DNA of 64,000 nt from Parafrigoribacterium mesophilum. Its GTDB lineage: Bacteria; Actinomycetota; Actinomycetes; Actinomycetales; Microbacteriaceae. Below are positions 42,956 through 50,814 of the stretch, in pieces (within the stretch, counting starts at the first letter, position 1; the number at the start of each line of letters is the position of its first letter). The notes under the pieces were generated by a model that had not been told where the DNA came from, made no database searches, and saw nothing but the letters and a program-made list of their open reading frames with translations. The translations under genes were made by a program, and so were the position numbers. The stretch lies in NCBI RefSeq assembly GCF_039652555.1, contig NZ_JBDJAF010000001.1:744001-808000 (forward strand), read 5' to 3'.

Positions 42956-43279
42956 CTACTCGTCCAGCGCGAGTTCCTTGGGCAGTTCCAGCTCCTTGGA
43001 GGACAGCTCCTCCACGTTCACGTCTTTGAAGGTCAGCACGCGCACCGCCTTCACGAACCGGTCGGAACGGTACACGTCCCATACCCATACGTCGTGCATG
43101 GTCAACTCGAAGTAGAAATCGTGCTCGGTGTCCTGCCGCACGAGTTCGACCTCGTTGGCCAGGTAGAACCGGCGCTCAGTCTCCACCACGTACCGAAACT
43201 GCGACACGACGTCGCGATACTCGCGGAACAGTGCCAGTTCCACTTCCCGGTCGTAATCTTCGAACTCGTCCTCGTCCAT
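42956..43279 (-). CDS. DUF2469 family protein
   Basis: This is a 107-aa acidic protein strongly conserved across actinobacteria but of unknown function. It opens MDEDEFEDYDREVELALFRE and contains RFYLANEVELVRQ and MHDVWVWDVYRSDRFVK. The start is chosen at the second methionine, which has AGGA about 8 nt upstream. An ATG three codons earlier is possible. Its place between rnhB and yraN is the standard actinobacterial context. Confidence 0.92.
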   Translation of the reverse strand: MDEDEFEDYDREVELALFREYRDVVSQFRYVVETERRFYLANEVELVRQDTEHDFYFELTMHDVWVWDVYRSDRFVKAVRVLTFKDVNVEELSSKELELPKELALDE

Positions 43280-43346
43280 TGAAGCCATCCTACGAGGGTT
43301 GCCGCCGGTCTGCTGATCGTCGGCGGCTGGGCGACATCCGCTGGTT

Positions 43347-44012
43347 TTACAGAAGAGCGGCCTGCAGCAGCTCTGGCTGCCTCAGCCAGCTGCGGCGGTG
43401 GAAATCGGTCGCGCCGAGCTGCTCGATCGCCGCGAAATGAGCGGCGCTGCCGTAGCCCTTGTTCTCGCTCCACAGATAGCCCGGCGTCATCGCATCCGCA
43501 TCGATCATCAGATGGTCGCGATGCACCTTGGCGATCACGGATGCCGCCGCGACCGATGCGCACTCCTGGTCGGCCTTCACCCGGGTCTCCAGCCTCACCC
43601 TGGTGGCCAGCACCGGGTTCAGGTAATCGTACGAACCGTCCAGCAGCACGACACTTTCCTCGAGCACGACCCCGGCGCCCACCAGCGCCGCCAAGGCACG
43701 CTTGCCGGCCAGACCGAGAGCGATCGACAGCCCCAGTCGGTCGATTTCGCGTGGCGTGGCCAGCCCGACCGCCGAGTGCAGCGCCCACTTCCTGCTTTGC
43801 GGCGCCAAGAGCTCGCGATGCTTCTCACTGAGCATTTTGGAGTCCCGCAACCCCTTCGGGAAGCTCCGGATGCGACCGGCCACCACACACAGGCCGACGG
43901 CGACCGGTCCGGCGATGGCCCCCCGGCCGACCTCGTCACATCCGATCACGTACGTCACGCCGTCGCGGTGAAGTGCTCGTTCGTGTTTCAAGGTTGGGTC
44001 GACGACGACCAT
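43347..44012 (-). CDS. rnhB: ribonuclease HII
   Basis: RNase HII removes ribonucleotides from RNA-DNA hybrids. The product is 221 aa. The catalytic Asp and Glu are in GCDEVGRGAIAGP (about 24-36), a further Asp lies in LRDSKML, and LLDGSYDYL and ASVIAKVHRD complete the site. The ATG directly abuts the lepB stop codon, so the genes are co-translated. Confidence 0.96.
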   Translation of the reverse strand: MVVVDPTLKHERALHRDGVTYVIGCDEVGRGAIAGPVAVGLCVVAGRIRSFPKGLRDSKMLSEKHRELLAPQSRKWALHSAVGLATPREIDRLGLSIALGLAGKRALAALVGAGVVLEESVVLLDGSYDYLNPVLATRVRLETRVKADQECASVAAASVIAKVHRDHLMIDADAMTPGYLWSENKGYGSAAHFAAIEQLGATDFHRRSWLRQPELLQAALL

Positions 44013-44759
44013 TCAGTTCCCCTTGTCCTCCACGCCGACAAAGACGGTGGGGTAATTGTCAAGCCAGGTCCAGTGGCTTGCCGGCCAGCTGACCAGGAAC
44101 GCGCGACCCACCAGGTGGTCTATCGGCACAAAGCCCTTGCCCGGCTGATCGGTGTTGTACCGCGAGTCCTTCGAATCGTAACGATTGTCGCCCATCACCC
44201 ACAGGGACTTGGGCGGCACGGTCACGGAGAAATCGTCGGCGGACACCTTGGTGACTCCCGCCGGTAGTTTCAGGTAGGGCTCGTCGAGCGATACGCCGTT
44301 GACCGTCATCTGTCCGAATGCGTTGCAACAGGCGACCTTGTCCCCCGGCAATCCGATGACGCGCTTGATCAGGTGGTCGTTGCTGTCCGGGGCGCTGAGG
44401 CCGACGACCGAGAGGAACCAGTCCAACCCGGCGGTAATCGGGTTCTGTACCACCGCCGGTTGGTGGGTGAGCCATCCGCCCGGGTCCTTGAACACCACGA
44501 CATCGCCGTGCTCCAGGGGCACAACGTTCGGAACCAGCTCGTTGACGATGATGCGGTCGTCGACCTGCAAGGTGTTCTCCATCGACCCAGACGGAATGTA
44601 GAACGACCGGATCAGGAACGTCTTGATTCCCACGGAAATCAGGATGGCAGCAAGAAAGATGACGACGATGTCGCGGATGAACAGCTTCACACCTCTGGTG
44701 CGTCGCCGCTTGTCCTGCGACGCGCGTTCAACACGTGTCGGCGGCATTTCTACTGTCAT
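44013..44759 (-). CDS. lepB: signal peptidase I (LepB type)
   Basis: This is the housekeeping signal peptidase. The 248-aa protein has one N-terminal membrane span (about 28-48). The catalytic Ser59 is in YIPSGSMENTL and Lys132 in HLIKRVIGLPGD, and the box-E GDNRYDSKDSR is present. It is the Ser/Lys type, in contrast to the Ser/His SipW-type enzyme at 17272. The order rplS-lepB-rnhB is standard. Confidence 0.95.
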   Translation of the reverse strand: MTVEMPPTRVERASQDKRRRTRGVKLFIRDIVVIFLAAILISVGIKTFLIRSFYIPSGSMENTLQVDDRIIVNELVPNVVPLEHGDVVVFKDPGGWLTHQPAVVQNPITAGLDWFLSVVGLSAPDSNDHLIKRVIGLPGDKVACCNAFGQMTVNGVSLDEPYLKLPAGVTKVSADDFSVTVPPKSLWVMGDNRYDSKDSRYNTDQPGKGFVPIDHLVGRAFLVSWPASHWTWLDNYPTVFVGVEDKGN

Positions 44760-44816
44760 GGGGCCCCCGGGTTCCTCACCATTTTAGATGCGACGTCACA
44801 GCGTGAGGCATCCGAG

Positions 44817-44836
44817 TTCGCTCCCGCTGGAGCGAA
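44817..44836 (-). terminator. hairpin between rplS and lepB
   Basis: A perfect 8-bp stem TTCGCTCC/GGAGCGAA with a 4-nt loop lies 50 bp after rplS and upstream of lepB. No T-run follows, so it could end or attenuate rplS transcription. Confidence 0.45.
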
Positions 44837-44886
44837 ACCGACCAGTGGCGCCAGCCCGAGCTGTACGCCCGAGTGGGAGGTGGGCT

Positions 44887-45237
44887 CTAGTGGGAGGTGC
44901 GCTTTTCTTTGATCTTGGCCTTCTTGCCGTGGAGGCCGCGCAGGTAGTACAGCTTCGCGCGGCGCACGTCGCCGCGGGTAACGACCTCAATGTGGTCGAT
45001 CACCGGCGAGTGCACCGGGAAGGTGCGCTCGACGCCGACTTGGAAGCTGACCTTGCGGACGGTAAAAGTTTCACGCAGGCCGTCACCGGAGCGGCCGATG
45101 ACGACCCCCTGGAAGACCTGGACCCGGGAGCGAGTGCCCTCGACGATGTTGACGTGCACCTTGACGGTGTCGCCGGCGCGGAAGTCGGGGATATCGGAAC
45201 GCAGCGATGCTGCGTCGACTGAATCGAGGATGTTCAT
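44887..45237 (-). CDS. rplS: 50S ribosomal protein L19
   Basis: L19 lies at the 30S-50S interface. The length of 116 aa is normal. Family motifs are DFRAGDTVKVHVNIVEG, QVFQGVVIGR, the FTVRKVSFQVGVER core and the basic C-terminus LRGLHGKKAKIKEKR. The leader (45238-45416) contains an 8-bp inverted repeat GCCACAGG (45259-45266) and CCTGTGGC (45325-45332) that could fold. Confidence 0.97.
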   Translation of the reverse strand: MNILDSVDAASLRSDIPDFRAGDTVKVHVNIVEGTRSRVQVFQGVVIGRSGDGLRETFTVRKVSFQVGVERTFPVHSPVIDHIEVVTRGDVRRAKLYYLRGLHGKKAKIKEKRTSH

Positions 45238-45416
45238 GGTAGTTCGCTCTCTGTGACCGCCACAGGTCGATGACGGGGTCGGTGATGCACACGTGGATTG
45301 TGCCTAGAAAGGTGAAGCGACTCCCCTGTGGCAGAGTCATGCAACAGGCACAAGGGATAATTCTGCCATATCCGAGGGGCGGCTCGCGACAGCGGGGTCC
45401 GTCCGGGCCGGCGGGG

Positions 45417-45914
45417 TCAGCTCTTGGGATCGATTCTGATCACCGGGCCGCGTCCGGCGCCGTCGATCCTGCTCCCCGGCGCAGCCTGCCGTGTGGCCTG
45501 GTATTCGCCGGCCGGCACCGCGGTCAGCCCGGCGAAAGCCTGTTGCACTCGGCGTCTGGTCTCGACGTACAACTGCCAGATCGCCGCCCAGAACACGGCG
45601 ACGGCGAGCATCACCACCAACACCGCCATCACCGGGTGCTGGGCAAATCCGGCCGCGATGATCGCCAGATACCAGGCGCTGAGAAGACCGACATCCAACC
45701 AGGACACCGCATGGCTGCGGCGCACGCTGCGGCGCGCCACCGTGAGGCCGACCACGATGAGCATCGCGACGGCCAGAATGGGGCTCACGAACAGCAGCAG
45801 CACGAACTCCCACCCGGTGCCGTCGATCACGATGCCGCGACCGATCAGCAGCCACAGTGGCAGAATCGGAACCGCCCCGAACTGCGCGTAGTACAAAGCT
45901 CGCCTTGCCACCAT
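45417..45914 (-). CDS. small integral membrane protein, unknown function
   Basis: I recognise no family. From MVARRALYYAQFG the product is 165 aa with four hydrophobic segments (about 10-25, 35-57, 75-90 and 95-115). A basic cytoplasmic C-terminal tail ends RIDGAGRGPVIRIDPKS. The longer reading upstream runs into the map 5' end and is rejected. It faces map divergently (52-bp gap) and shares its downstream gap with the rplS leader. Confidence 0.7.
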   Translation of the reverse strand: MVARRALYYAQFGAVPILPLWLLIGRGIVIDGTGWEFVLLLFVSPILAVAMLIVVGLTVARRSVRRSHAVSWLDVGLLSAWYLAIIAAGFAQHPVMAVLVVMLAVAVFWAAIWQLYVETRRRVQQAFAGLTAVPAGEYQATRQAAPGSRIDGAGRGPVIRIDPKS

Positions 45915-45966
45915 GGGGCCAGGGTACCCGGCGGTGCGTGAAGAATGGCTGGAAGAACGGAGATCG

Positions 45967-46734
45967 ATGATCGAGCTGAGGACACCCGCCGAGATCGACG
46001 CTATGCGGCCGGCCGGCAGGTTCGTCGCCGACACCCTCGCGAAGCTGGCCCAAGCATCCGCCGTTGGTGTGAGCCTGCGGACCTTGGATGCTATGGCTGC
46101 GGAATTGATCCGCAAACGTGGCGCCACCAGCTGTTACGTCGATTATCACCCCTCCTTCGGCGCGATGCCCTTCGGCAAGGTGCTGTGCACCTCGGTCAAC
46201 GATGCCGCCCTGCACGGCCTGCCGCACGACTACCGACTGCGGGACGGTGACTTGCTCAGCCTCGACTTCGCGGTCTCCGTGGACGGCTGGGTCGCCGATT
46301 CCGCACTGTCCGTCATCGTGGGGACGCCGCGCGAGGAGGATCTGCGACTGATCGCCACGGTGAACAGCGCTTTGACCGCCGGCATCGCCGCGGCGCAGCC
46401 GGGCAAACGGATGGGCGATGTCTCAGCGGCGATCGGAGCGGTGGCCAGGGCGGCCGGCTACGGGATCAACACCGATTTCGGCGGGCACGGTGTCGGCCAC
46501 ACCATGCACGGCGACCCGCACGTGCCCAACGACGGGCGCCCCGGCCGCGGCTTCCCACTGCAACCGGGGCTGGTCTTCGCGATCGAACCGTGGTTCATGC
46601 AAGGCACCGACCGGATCTTCACCGACCCGGACGGCTGGACCCTGCGCAGCATCGACGGTTCCAGGGCCGCACACGCCGAGCACACCATCGCGATCACCGA
46701 CAGCGGTCCGGTCGTCCTCACCGCCCGCAGCTGA
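45967..46734 (+). CDS. map: type I methionine aminopeptidase
   Basis: MetAP removes the initiator methionine from nascent proteins. From MIELRTPAEI (SD CGGAG, 5 nt) the product is 255 aa. The metal ligands are visible: the two Asp of LDFAVSVDGWVADSA, His in GGHGVGHTMHG, Glu in FAIEPWF and Glu in HAEHTIAI. The substrate-side His is in DYHPSFG. A start 18 codons upstream lacks an SD. It is monocistronic, with a large palindromic element just after the stop. Confidence 0.95.
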   Translation: MIELRTPAEIDAMRPAGRFVADTLAKLAQASAVGVSLRTLDAMAAELIRKRGATSCYVDYHPSFGAMPFGKVLCTSVNDAALHGLPHDYRLRDGDLLSLDFAVSVDGWVADSALSVIVGTPREEDLRLIATVNSALTAGIAAAQPGKRMGDVSAAIGAVARAAGYGINTDFGGHGVGHTMHGDPHVPNDGRPGRGFPLQPGLVFAIEPWFMQGTDRIFTDPDGWTLRSIDGSRAAHAEHTIAITDSGPVVLTARS

Positions 46735-46740
46735 CCTCCG

Positions 46741-46848
46741 CTTTCATCATTCAGGAGGTGGTGGTGCAGGAGTGCAGTCACGGGACGGATGTACTGCCCA
46801 GCAACCCCACTGGACACGGCAGTCACACACCCTCCTGAATGATGAAAG
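46741..46848. repeat. 108-bp element with perfect 18-bp inverted ends
   Basis: CTTTCATCATTCAGGAGG (46741-46758) is repeated exactly in reverse complement at 46831-46848. The 72 bp between contain partial continuations of the dyad. It occupies nearly all the gap between convergent map and trmD and starts 6 bp after the map stop. It has no similarity that I can see to the 82-bp element family. It could be a bidirectional terminator or a mobile miniature element. Confidence 0.85.
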
Positions 46849-46878
46849 TCCGGGGAGCGGGGAGGGTGACGGGCAGGT

Positions 46879-47577
46879 TTACGGCAACAGGTCGGGCCGG
46901 ATGGCGTGCGTGCGCTCGAGTTGCTGCTCGTGGCGCCACGCGGCGATGAGGCCGTGGTTGCCGCTGAGCAGCACCGGCGGAACCTCGAACCCGCGCCACT
47001 GCGCCGGTTTGGTGTAGCTGGGGTACTCCAGCAGCCCGCCGACGTGCGATTCCTCGACCAGGCTTTCCGGATTGCCCACCACGCCGGGGATCAGTCGCCC
47101 GATGGCCTCGATCATCGCCATGGCTGCCACCTCGCCGCCGTTGAGCACGTAGTCACCGAGGCTGACGGTGCGAACCCTGGCGCGGGTGGCGGCGTAGTCG
47201 ATGACGCGTTGGTCGATGCCCTCGTAGCGGCCGCAGCCGAACACCAGCTGATGTTCGCCGGCCAGCTCAGCGGCAAGCGACTGCGTGAACAGCTCCCCAG
47301 CCGGGGATGGGAAGACGATCACCGGTGGTGTTTCGTTCTGCGCCTCGGACGCGTACAGGATGCTGTCGAGCACTTCACCCCACGGCTCCGGCTTCATCAC
47401 CATGCCGGCTCCGCCGCCGTATGGCGTGTCGTCCACGGTGCGGTGCCGATCGAACGTGTAGTCGCGCAGGTCGTGCACTGCGAGGTCAATGAGACCGTTT
47501 TCGCGCGCCTTGCCCAGCAGCGAGACATCCAGCACCGAGAAGAACTCCGGGAAAATGGTGACGATGTCGATGCGCAC
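46879..47577 (-). CDS. trmD: tRNA (guanine-N1-)-methyltransferase
   Basis: TrmD makes m1G37, preventing frameshifting. It is a SPOUT fold of 232 aa. Motifs are IVTIFPEFF, DDTPYGGGAGMVMKPEP, the trefoil knot with FGCGRYEGIDQRV and SLGDYVLNGGE, and the C-terminal LLEYPSYTKPAQWRG. It lies downstream of rimM with a 6-bp gap. Confidence 0.97.
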   Translation of the reverse strand: MRIDIVTIFPEFFSVLDVSLLGKARENGLIDLAVHDLRDYTFDRHRTVDDTPYGGGAGMVMKPEPWGEVLDSILYASEAQNETPPVIVFPSPAGELFTQSLAAELAGEHQLVFGCGRYEGIDQRVIDYAATRARVRTVSLGDYVLNGGEVAAMAMIEAIGRLIPGVVGNPESLVEESHVGGLLEYPSYTKPAQWRGFEVPPVLLSGNHGLIAAWRHEQQLERTHAIRPDLLP

Positions 47578-47583
47578 GGCGGC

Positions 47584-48240
47584 CTACTCGGTGCTGTCCG
47601 GTTCGGGGCTGTCCGGTTCGGTGCTGTCCGGTTCGATGCTGTCCGGTTCGATGCTCGCGGGTCCTTCGGGGACTTCCTCGAAGAGGCCAGGCGGCGGGGT
47701 CACGGTGAGGGTACCGGCCTCGATGTCGACTGTCGGGACGATGGCGCTGACGAAGGGCACCAGCACGTCGCCGGTTCCGGTGGTGACCGTGAGCAGGTCC
47801 TGGGCCGGCAGGTGATCGATGGCGCTGATCGTGCCGATCGGGGCGCCGTCGCGCAGCACCGACAGGCCGATCAGTTGGTGGTCGTACCAGGCGTTCTCGG
47901 TGGAAGGTTCCGCGGGGTCGTGGTCGACCCACAAGATGGCTTTGACCAGCGTCTCGGCCACGGTGCGGTCGGGGACGTCTTTGAAGAACGCGACCGGATG
48001 CCCGTTGTACCACTTGAGCTCGTCGAGTTCGATGGTCTTGCCGTGCCAGGGTGAGCCGGTGGGCACCTGGAGCGTGAACACCGCCCCGGGGACGAAGCGC
48101 CGCTCGGGTTCGTCGGTGTACAGCTCGAGCTTGATGGCACCCTTCAGCCCGTGCGCCTTGGTGAGGCGCCCCACGCGCAGCTGAGTTTCTGCTGCCTTAG
48201 AAATCGGTGTCCACCACGTCCACGCGAACCTTGCGACCAT
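47584..48240 (-). CDS. rimM: 16S rRNA processing protein RimM
   Basis: RimM assists maturation of the 30S head and binds S19. The core RVGRLTKAHGLKGAIKLEL and the PRC-barrel are clear. The C-terminus is a repeated acidic tail (four or five EPDS units) encoded by a 15-bp tandem repeat. The start is unclear. The ATG at 48240 would overlap the KH gene by 44 bp. The only later candidates are an ATT at 48201 and a GTG at 48174, and the latter would cut the first beta strand. The ATG is reported as the outer limit. It belongs to rpsP-KH-rimM-trmD. Confidence 0.93.
   Translation of the reverse strand: MVARFAWTWWTPISKAAETQLRVGRLTKAHGLKGAIKLELYTDEPERRFVPGAVFTLQVPTGSPWHGKTIELDELKWYNGHPVAFFKDVPDRTVAETLVKAILWVDHDPAEPSTENAWYDHQLIGLSVLRDGAPIGTISAIDHLPAQDLLTVTTGTGDVLVPFVSAIVPTVDIEAGTLTVTPPPGLFEEVPEGPASIEPDSIEPDSTEPDSPEPDSTE
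47591..47650. repeat. 15-bp tandem repeat in the 3' end of rimM, 4 units
   Basis: GTGCTGTCCGGTTCG-type units at 47591, 47606, 47621 and 47636 differ only in the first two bases. They encode EPDS-x on the minus strand and start 4 bp from the stop codon. Confidence 0.93.
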
Positions 48241-48433
48241 CGGCCAAGGCCGTGATCAGACTGCGTAACGCCTTCGCGGTACGACCGGCGCGACCGATCA
48301 CGCGGCCGAGGTCCTCGGGGTGCACCCGCACCTCGAGGACCTCGCCGCGCGCTGACTCCTTGGCGACAACATGCACGTCGTCGGGGTTGTCGACGATCCC
48401 CTTGACGAGGTGTTCCAAGGCAGCAGACAACAT
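48197..48433 (-). CDS. KH-domain RNA-binding protein (KhpA family)
   Basis: This is a 78-aa protein starting MLSAALEHLVKGIV, with the KH signature GRVIGRAGRTAKALRSLI near residue 45. KhpA-type proteins bind RNA, often with a partner KhpB, and affect cell size and ribosome-linked processes in other bacteria. The start lies 4 bp after the rpsP stop, and rimM follows. Confidence 0.94.
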   Translation of the reverse strand: MLSAALEHLVKGIVDNPDDVHVVAKESARGEVLEVRVHPEDLGRVIGRAGRTAKALRSLITALADGRKVRVDVVDTDF

Positions 48434-48437
48434 TGAT

Positions 48438-48911
48438 TTAGGCCTTGTCGGCGTCGGTCGCGGCCACCTCAGCGGCAGCGGCGTCGGTCGCCGCGGCATC
48501 CGCCTGCGCAGGAGTGTCCGACTTGCCGGACTTCGTCGATGCGGCCGGCTCGTCGTCCTTCGACGCCTTGGGCTTCAGCACCGCCTTCTTCTTCTCGTCG
48601 GCGACGAACGCAACCTTCGCTTCCTTGAGCTTCACCGTGTTCTTCGGGTTCTTCTCACCCTTGAAGGTGCCCCAATCGCCGGTGAGCTTCAGCAGTGCCT
48701 CGACCTGCGGAGTCGGCTGCGCGCCGACTCCGAGCCAGTACAGCGCACGCTCCGAGTCGATCTCAATCAGCGACGGCTCTTCTGTGGGGTGGTACTTGCC
48801 GATTTCCTCGATGACCCGCCCATCGCGCTTGGTGTGCGCGTCGGCGACAACGACTCGGTAGAACGGCGCGCGGACCTTGCCCAGGCGCTTCAAACGAATT
48901 TTTACAGCCAC
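48438..48911 (-). CDS. rpsP: 30S ribosomal protein S16 with alanine-rich tail
   Basis: S16 is an early 30S assembly protein. The core (VKIRLKRLGKVRAPFYRVV...DGRVIEEIGKYHP) is the first 80 residues. The total of 157 aa is long because of a basic then Ala/Asp-rich tail (KKKAVLKPKAS...ATDAAAAEVAATDADKA), as in many actinobacteria. The GTG start has CAGGAGAATT before it. It is the first gene of rpsP-KH-rimM-trmD. Confidence 0.96.
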   Translation of the reverse strand: MAVKIRLKRLGKVRAPFYRVVVADAHTKRDGRVIEEIGKYHPTEEPSLIEIDSERALYWLGVGAQPTPQVEALLKLTGDWGTFKGEKNPKNTVKLKEAKVAFVADEKKKAVLKPKASKDDEPAASTKSGKSDTPAQADAAATDAAAAEVAATDADKA

Positions 48912-49037
48912 AATTCTCCTGAATTTTCTTTGCGTGGTTGAACAGGTGGCCGTGAGCGTGGGGTGCACACTCGGCTCGAGCTCGAAAGGATCCGGTGTCG
49001 TCTGATGAGAGGGTCGGACGAGCACGGACTCGACTCA

Positions 49038-49973
49038 CTATTCTGCCAGATTTTGTCGGGAGGCGTGACCACGGGGTGTGGCGTCACGTCGCCGGGAGAC
49101 CGCGACGCCGACCAGGCAGATCGCACCTCCCACGATGGCCAGCACGGTGGGAATCTCGCTGAAGGCGAGAAACGCCATCACGATGACCATGGCCGGCACG
49201 ACGTAAGTCGTGACGCCCAACTGCCCGGCGGGCATCCTGGTCAACGCGTAGGCCCACGTGCTGTACGCGAGCGCGGTGGGAAAAATGCCGAGGTAGACCA
49301 TGCCGGCGATGCTGGAAACCGGTGCCGCCTGAACCTCATGGATGAGGTCTCCGATGAACGGGAGGCAGAAGATCCCGCCGATCACGCAGCCGAGCCAGGT
49401 GACCTGCTGCGACGGCAGGCCGCCCAGCACCGGTTTCTGGAACAACACCCCCGCAGCGAAGGTGAAGGCGGCCAGCAAGCACCACAAGATCCCGACACCA
49501 TTGCCAACGCCCGTCGCGCCCGTGCTGACGCCAATCAGTACCACGCCGAGGAACGCGATTCCCCCACCGATAATGAGCCATTTCGCGATCCGCTCCTTCA
49601 AGAAGAACGCGGCGGCCGCAGCGATCAGAATGGGTGCGATGTTCACCACCATGGCGGCGGTGCCGGCCTCCAGGGTCTGCTCGCCAATGTTCAAGGCGAC
49701 GTTGTACCCGCCAAACCAGCAGACACCGAATCCCGTGATGAGCAGCCATTGCCGTCGGGTCGGTGCGACCCATCTCCGGCCGATGAGCACGAGGCCCAGC
49801 GCCAACGAACCCACGATCAGCCTGCCCAGCGCCAGCGCTCCGCCGGAGAAATGGGGCGATACCCAGCGGATGACGACGAACGCGCTCGCCCACACGATGA
49901 CGGTGACGATGATCGCCACCAAGACCCGCGGAGGCAACGTCGGGCGGGCGATGGCCGTTCTCGGAAGAGTCAC
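49038..49973 (-). CDS. EamA-family (DMT) transporter
   Basis: The 311-aa membrane protein has ten hydrophobic segments in two EamA repeats (about 18-150 and 160-290). It is related to metabolite exporters such as RhaT/YdcZ-type permeases. The substrate is not predictable. The GTG of VTLPRTAIARP is taken as the start. Longer readings overlap the LLM gene. The 123-bp gap to rpsP suggests an independent unit. Confidence 0.87.
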   Translation of the reverse strand: MTLPRTAIARPTLPPRVLVAIIVTVIVWASAFVVIRWVSPHFSGGALALGRLIVGSLALGLVLIGRRWVAPTRRQWLLITGFGVCWFGGYNVALNIGEQTLEAGTAAMVVNIAPILIAAAAAFFLKERIAKWLIIGGGIAFLGVVLIGVSTGATGVGNGVGILWCLLAAFTFAAGVLFQKPVLGGLPSQQVTWLGCVIGGIFCLPFIGDLIHEVQAAPVSSIAGMVYLGIFPTALAYSTWAYALTRMPAGQLGVTTYVVPAMVIVMAFLAFSEIPTVLAIVGGAICLVGVAVSRRRDATPRGHASRQNLAE

Positions 49974-50004
49974 GGTCTCACGGTAGCAACGAACGCCGCG
50001 CAGG

Positions 50005-50805
50005 TCAGCCGGCATTGTGGATGTCGCGCCAGGCGAGCCACTTGTGCACCGGCGCAAGATCGTAGGCGGGACCGGAGATGCCCACGGTGAACAGCGACGC
50101 ACCGAGTTCGACCAGTTCGTCGGCTTCGGCGGCAGAGCGTCGGCGGATCTCGGTGGACACTTCGATCTCGTCCGTGTCGCGCCCGACGTCCCTGCCATGC
50201 TGGGCGAGGATGCTCAGCTTGCGCTGAAGCGTGGCCGCGTCGCTGAAGCTGTGCCAGATGTCGGCATGCCGGGCGACGATGCGCAGCGTCTTCTTTTCGC
50301 CGCCGCCGCCGATCAGCACCGGGATCTTCCTCGTTGGCGGCGGGTTGAGCTTCGCCCACCGCGCCTCGACCACCGGGAGGCTGGCGGCCAGGGCGTTCAG
50401 CCGGGTGCCCGGGGTGCCGAAATCGTAGCCATACTCGTCGTAGTCGTGACGGAACCAGCCGGCACCAACCCCGAAGATGAAGCGGCCGACGCCATCCGGA
50501 CCCGCACTGATGTGGTCGATGGTTCTGGCCATGTCAGCCTGGAGGTTGGCATTCCGGTAGCTGTTGCAGCTGACCAGCGCGCCGAGTTGCACCCGGCTGG
50601 TCTGCTCGGCCATGGCGGCGAGCATGGTCCAGGACTCGAAGTGCAACCCGGCGGGGTCGCCGCTCAGCGGGAAGAAGTGGTCCCAGTTGAACACGATGTC
50701 GACACCGAGTTCCTCCAGCCGGGCCACGGTGTCACGGATTGCCTGGTAATCCGAGTGCTGTTGCGCGACTTGCACGCCGATCCTGATCGGCCGGGACTTT
50801 CTCAT
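50005..50805 (-). CDS. LLM-class F420-dependent oxidoreductase
   Basis: This is a luciferase-like monooxygenase-fold TIM barrel of 266 aa. It starts IRIGVQVAQQHSDYQAIRD and contains DIVFNWDHFFPL and the cofactor-binding FGVGAGWFRHDYDEYG. The IPVLIGGGGEKKTLRIVARHAD strand is typical of F420-dependent members. The substrate is unknown. It is 9 bp upstream of nothing else on its strand but ends 31 bp before the EamA gene, possibly co-transcribed. Confidence 0.87.
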   Translation of the reverse strand: MRKSRPIRIGVQVAQQHSDYQAIRDTVARLEELGVDIVFNWDHFFPLSGDPAGLHFESWTMLAAMAEQTSRVQLGALVSCNSYRNANLQADMARTIDHISAGPDGVGRFIFGVGAGWFRHDYDEYGYDFGTPGTRLNALAASLPVVEARWAKLNPPPTRKIPVLIGGGGEKKTLRIVARHADIWHSFSDAATLQRKLSILAQHGRDVGRDTDEIEVSTEIRRRSAAEADELVELGASLFTVGISGPAYDLAPVHKWLAWRDIHNAG

Positions 50806-50814
50806 CCGGTAAGA

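Noticed and set aside
46906..48054. 382-codon open frame antisense to trmD and rimM
   Set aside because: It is a shadow of two well-supported genes and has no domain.
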